This document shows positions 62,148 through 64,000 of a DNA stretch of 64,000 bases, piece after piece. Every line of letters begins with the position of its first letter. The stretch's first letter is position 1. Made by a program: the position numbers and the translations under genes. Where the stretch lies: positions 131,126 to 195,125 of the forward strand of contig CAZFHI010000001.1 of the NCBI GenBank assembly GCA_964518875.1. The letters are read 5' to 3'. Source of the stretch: DTU024 sp964518875. GTDB taxonomy: Bacteria; Bacillota; Clostridia; Christensenellales; Aristaeellaceae. A model generated the notes under the pieces. The model worked only from the letters and a program-made list of their open reading frames with translations. It was not told the DNA's origin and searched no databases.

Positions 62148-63854
62148 TTACAGCGGGTAGCTTATGGACCTTACTTCGCCGCGGCAGCTTTTAAGCGGGC
62201 TTTCCTTCAAAAACTTTATTGAGGAATCAAATTCCTTGCGCTCAAACAGCTCTGTTATGCCTAAGCGCCTGGCGTCGCTTGCGAATTTATCTACGCGGTC
62301 ATTTCTGCCGGGAGAATCAACGCTTTCCCTTGCGAGCAGTACGTAGCGTACGCTGAGGGCTTCCCTTTGTATTCTCTCCAGATAAGGGTTGCGCGTTTCC
62401 TCGGCGAGAGATTTTTCAAGCAGTTTTTTCGCTTTTTTAAGCAGCTCTTCGCTTAAATACGGCGCTTCCGGGCTGTCGTAAATGCCGGCATGCCATTTCC
62501 CGCAATTTAAAAAAAGTTTTGAATACTCTTCCATTGTTTCGCCCGCTCTGCCGTAATAATGCAGGCAGAATTCACGTATAAGCGTTTCTGTGTTTTCGTC
62601 CGTATTCCACATGAGCTTAGCGATAAGGTATATTTTAAGCTGCCCCAGGGCGCTCGCCCTGCCAAAAGAAAAATTACCCTGGGCGAACACGCCTTTAACG
62701 TTAAAGCGCTTATAGGTTTTTAAATTTTCCTTAAGCGCGCCTGTGTTTGGAAAAGGCTGCAGGTAGTTTGCGTAGTTAACGGTATAGTCCCATATGAAAA
62801 GATTATCGCATATTTCTGACCAGCCCTCCAGGTCCTTTAAAAACTGGTTCGGGTCTTCTTTTTTTCCGCTGAATTCCGCCGCCTTGCCGTTCTGCACGTC
62901 TATCGCGCTTATGTGGGCCCCACACTCTTCCACAGGATGCGAAAAGCAGTTTTCTATGCCGCAAAGGCGCACTATTACGTTGCGGCGGGGCTTAACGTGC
63001 CTTGGCGGCTTGCGGCAGTAAAGGTACGCAAACGTGTGTATATAAATATCCGGGTATGTTTTTTCAACCTCCTCCGCTACTTTGTTTACAAAGTTTATAA
63101 CGGTTCCCGCGGGGCTTTCTTCTCTCTCGTCTATTTTCCTGCAGTTTTCGCATTGGCAGTTATTATACCAGTCGTTCATTGAAACAGAAAATATTTTGCA
63201 CTTTGGGTTTTCTTTTTTCCACTTCAATACGCCGTCAACAACAATTTTTAAAACGTCGGGGTTTTTTAAGCACAGCTGCGTCTTTTCTTTTACGCGTTCG
63301 CCGTTTATCTTAGAAAAATATTCCGGGTGCTTATCAAAATAGCGCTCGACGGGCACTAAATTATTAAAGCTGTGGCTGAAATTATAGTACATGAGCTTTC
63401 CGCCCATTTTTTCTTCTATTGTAGATCTCGCGGAATTAAGCTTAAGCTTTACTGCGAACGCCCCGTCCATGGCTTCGCGCCAGAAAAGCTCGCGCGCTTT
63501 AAAATCCGGCGCTTCAAAGTATTCCCCCGGCGCTACTTCGTTAAGCGTATCCGGTATCTTTTCGCAGTCCGGCGCGAAAAAGCGGTATCCCCATTTTTCC
63601 AAAAGACCGTACGCGCCGTACACAAAGCCCGAAACGCCGGAAGCGCATATTTTTATGGAATCCCTGCCTGCGGTAATTTTAAAGGCGTCCTTTTGAATGC
63701 CCGGTTCCTTGTAAAAATGAACGCAGAACACACCTTCGCGGTCTTTATCCGCAATATTTACGCCGTTAACTTTTTTTAAATAAAAAACGAGCTGCTGCGC
63801 GGCGTAGGGGCACAGCTCCCCCTCCATTACGCGGAGCGTTTTGCGGTATCCCAT
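62148..63854 (-). CDS. DUF4838-like glycoside hydrolase-type protein
   Basis: This 568-residue cytoplasmic protein lacks a signal peptide. Its N-terminal region (about 1-110) with GVSGFVYGAYGLLEKWGYRFFAP is like the small alpha-beta domain that precedes the barrel in GH67/GH20-type enzymes. The barrel contains HPEYFSKINGER, FSVSMNDWYNNCQCENC, a possible zinc-binding C-x-C-x2-C, and WDYTVNYANYLQPFPN. This matches the DUF4838 family seen next to polysaccharide genes, presumed glycoside hydrolases without a proven activity. GGAGG lies four bases before the ATG. The gap to the next gene (66 bases) allows co-transcription. Confidence 0.8.
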   Translation of the reverse strand: MGYRKTLRVMEGELCPYAAQQLVFYLKKVNGVNIADKDREGVFCVHFYKEPGIQKDAFKITAGRDSIKICASGVSGFVYGAYGLLEKWGYRFFAPDCEKIPDTLNEVAPGEYFEAPDFKARELFWREAMDGAFAVKLKLNSARSTIEEKMGGKLMYYNFSHSFNNLVPVERYFDKHPEYFSKINGERVKEKTQLCLKNPDVLKIVVDGVLKWKKENPKCKIFSVSMNDWYNNCQCENCRKIDEREESPAGTVINFVNKVAEEVEKTYPDIYIHTFAYLYCRKPPRHVKPRRNVIVRLCGIENCFSHPVEECGAHISAIDVQNGKAAEFSGKKEDPNQFLKDLEGWSEICDNLFIWDYTVNYANYLQPFPNTGALKENLKTYKRFNVKGVFAQGNFSFGRASALGQLKIYLIAKLMWNTDENTETLIREFCLHYYGRAGETMEEYSKLFLNCGKWHAGIYDSPEAPYLSEELLKKAKKLLEKSLAEETRNPYLERIQREALSVRYVLLARESVDSPGRNDRVDKFASDARRLGITELFERKEFDSSIKFLKESPLKSCRGEVRSISYPL

Positions 63855-64000
63855 ACAGCCTCCAGGGTTTTCAACTAAACACTATGATAATTTTAACAAA
63901 TACTTACGCTCTTTGCAAGCATTCTTATGAGTTTCTCTCCGTTTTCATGTAGCTTTACAATAGATGTGAGACTGAAAGCTGAGAAAAAAGCGATCGAGTC

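Overview
The window reads as chromosomal DNA of a Clostridia-like Firmicute that has not been identified further. Supporting signs are strong AGGAGG-type ribosome binding sites, RNase Y, RqcH, a BceRS-BceAB-type module, a CD1871A-type CXXC mini-protein beside TlpA and a 4Fe-4S membrane protein, and FeoB with its small Cys-rich partner. Metabolism looks anaerobic and fermentative: an Etf-linked lactate dehydrogenase, Na+-pump decarboxylase subunits, an extracytosolic flavoprotein reductase and oxygen-independent HemW. I see no rRNA, tRNA, CRISPR array, phage or insertion sequence.

Layout. 1-3634 (minus): response regulator, sensor kinase, ABC ATPase and a permease cut by the window edge. 3768-5510: RNase Y behind a long structured leader. 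5619-6827 (minus): MFS transporter. 7019-9774: metNIQ behind a consensus promoter, a Met/Cys-rich leader peptide and an intrinsic terminator, which I read as a translation-coupled attenuator. 9950-13785: Ctc/L25 (minus), AlaX-type editing protein (plus), a repeat-bearing non-coding gap, enolase (minus). 13974-16676: a catalytically gutted GH65-like protein, a stand-alone riboflavin kinase and an ADP-ribosylglycohydrolase. 16858-18468: OadG and OadB. 18645-26894: a tightly packed run of pyrimidine phosphorylase, TlpA thioredoxin, CXXC mini-protein, polyferredoxin, an unknown secreted protein, a zinc-ribbon/TPR membrane protein and an acyltransferase. 26950-32777: esterase, HemW, SH3b protein, class A PBP.

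33021-40521 (minus) is one operon of three M42 peptidases, a short AlaRS without its C-terminal domains, a GNAT protein and RqcH. 40840-44501 is the ferrous iron locus (two feoA, feoB, Cys-rich partner) with three operator-like palindromes and a divergent DtxR-family regulator. 44695-48078 (minus) is EtfB, ferredoxin-fused EtfA and an FAD-linked 2-hydroxyacid dehydrogenase. 48445-52334 is a sugar ABC transporter (binding protein, two permeases, no ATPase) with a TIM-barrel epimerase. A cluster of about 60-bp-spaced repeats follows, then a flavinylated secreted reductase (52787-54697). 54886-59306 is an operon of a binding-protein/vWA lipoprotein, XpaC, a second binding-protein-like protein and TelA. 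59548-63854 (minus) holds an amidohydrolase, an aldehyde dehydrogenase and a DUF4838-like protein.

The strongest candidates for something not well described are the Met/Cys leader-peptide attenuator ahead of metNIQ, the vWA/XpaC/binding-protein/TelA operon with no transport engine, and the C-terminally reduced AlaRS in a genome that also carries a separate AlaX-DHHA1 protein. All family calls come from reading motifs by eye; no database search was run.
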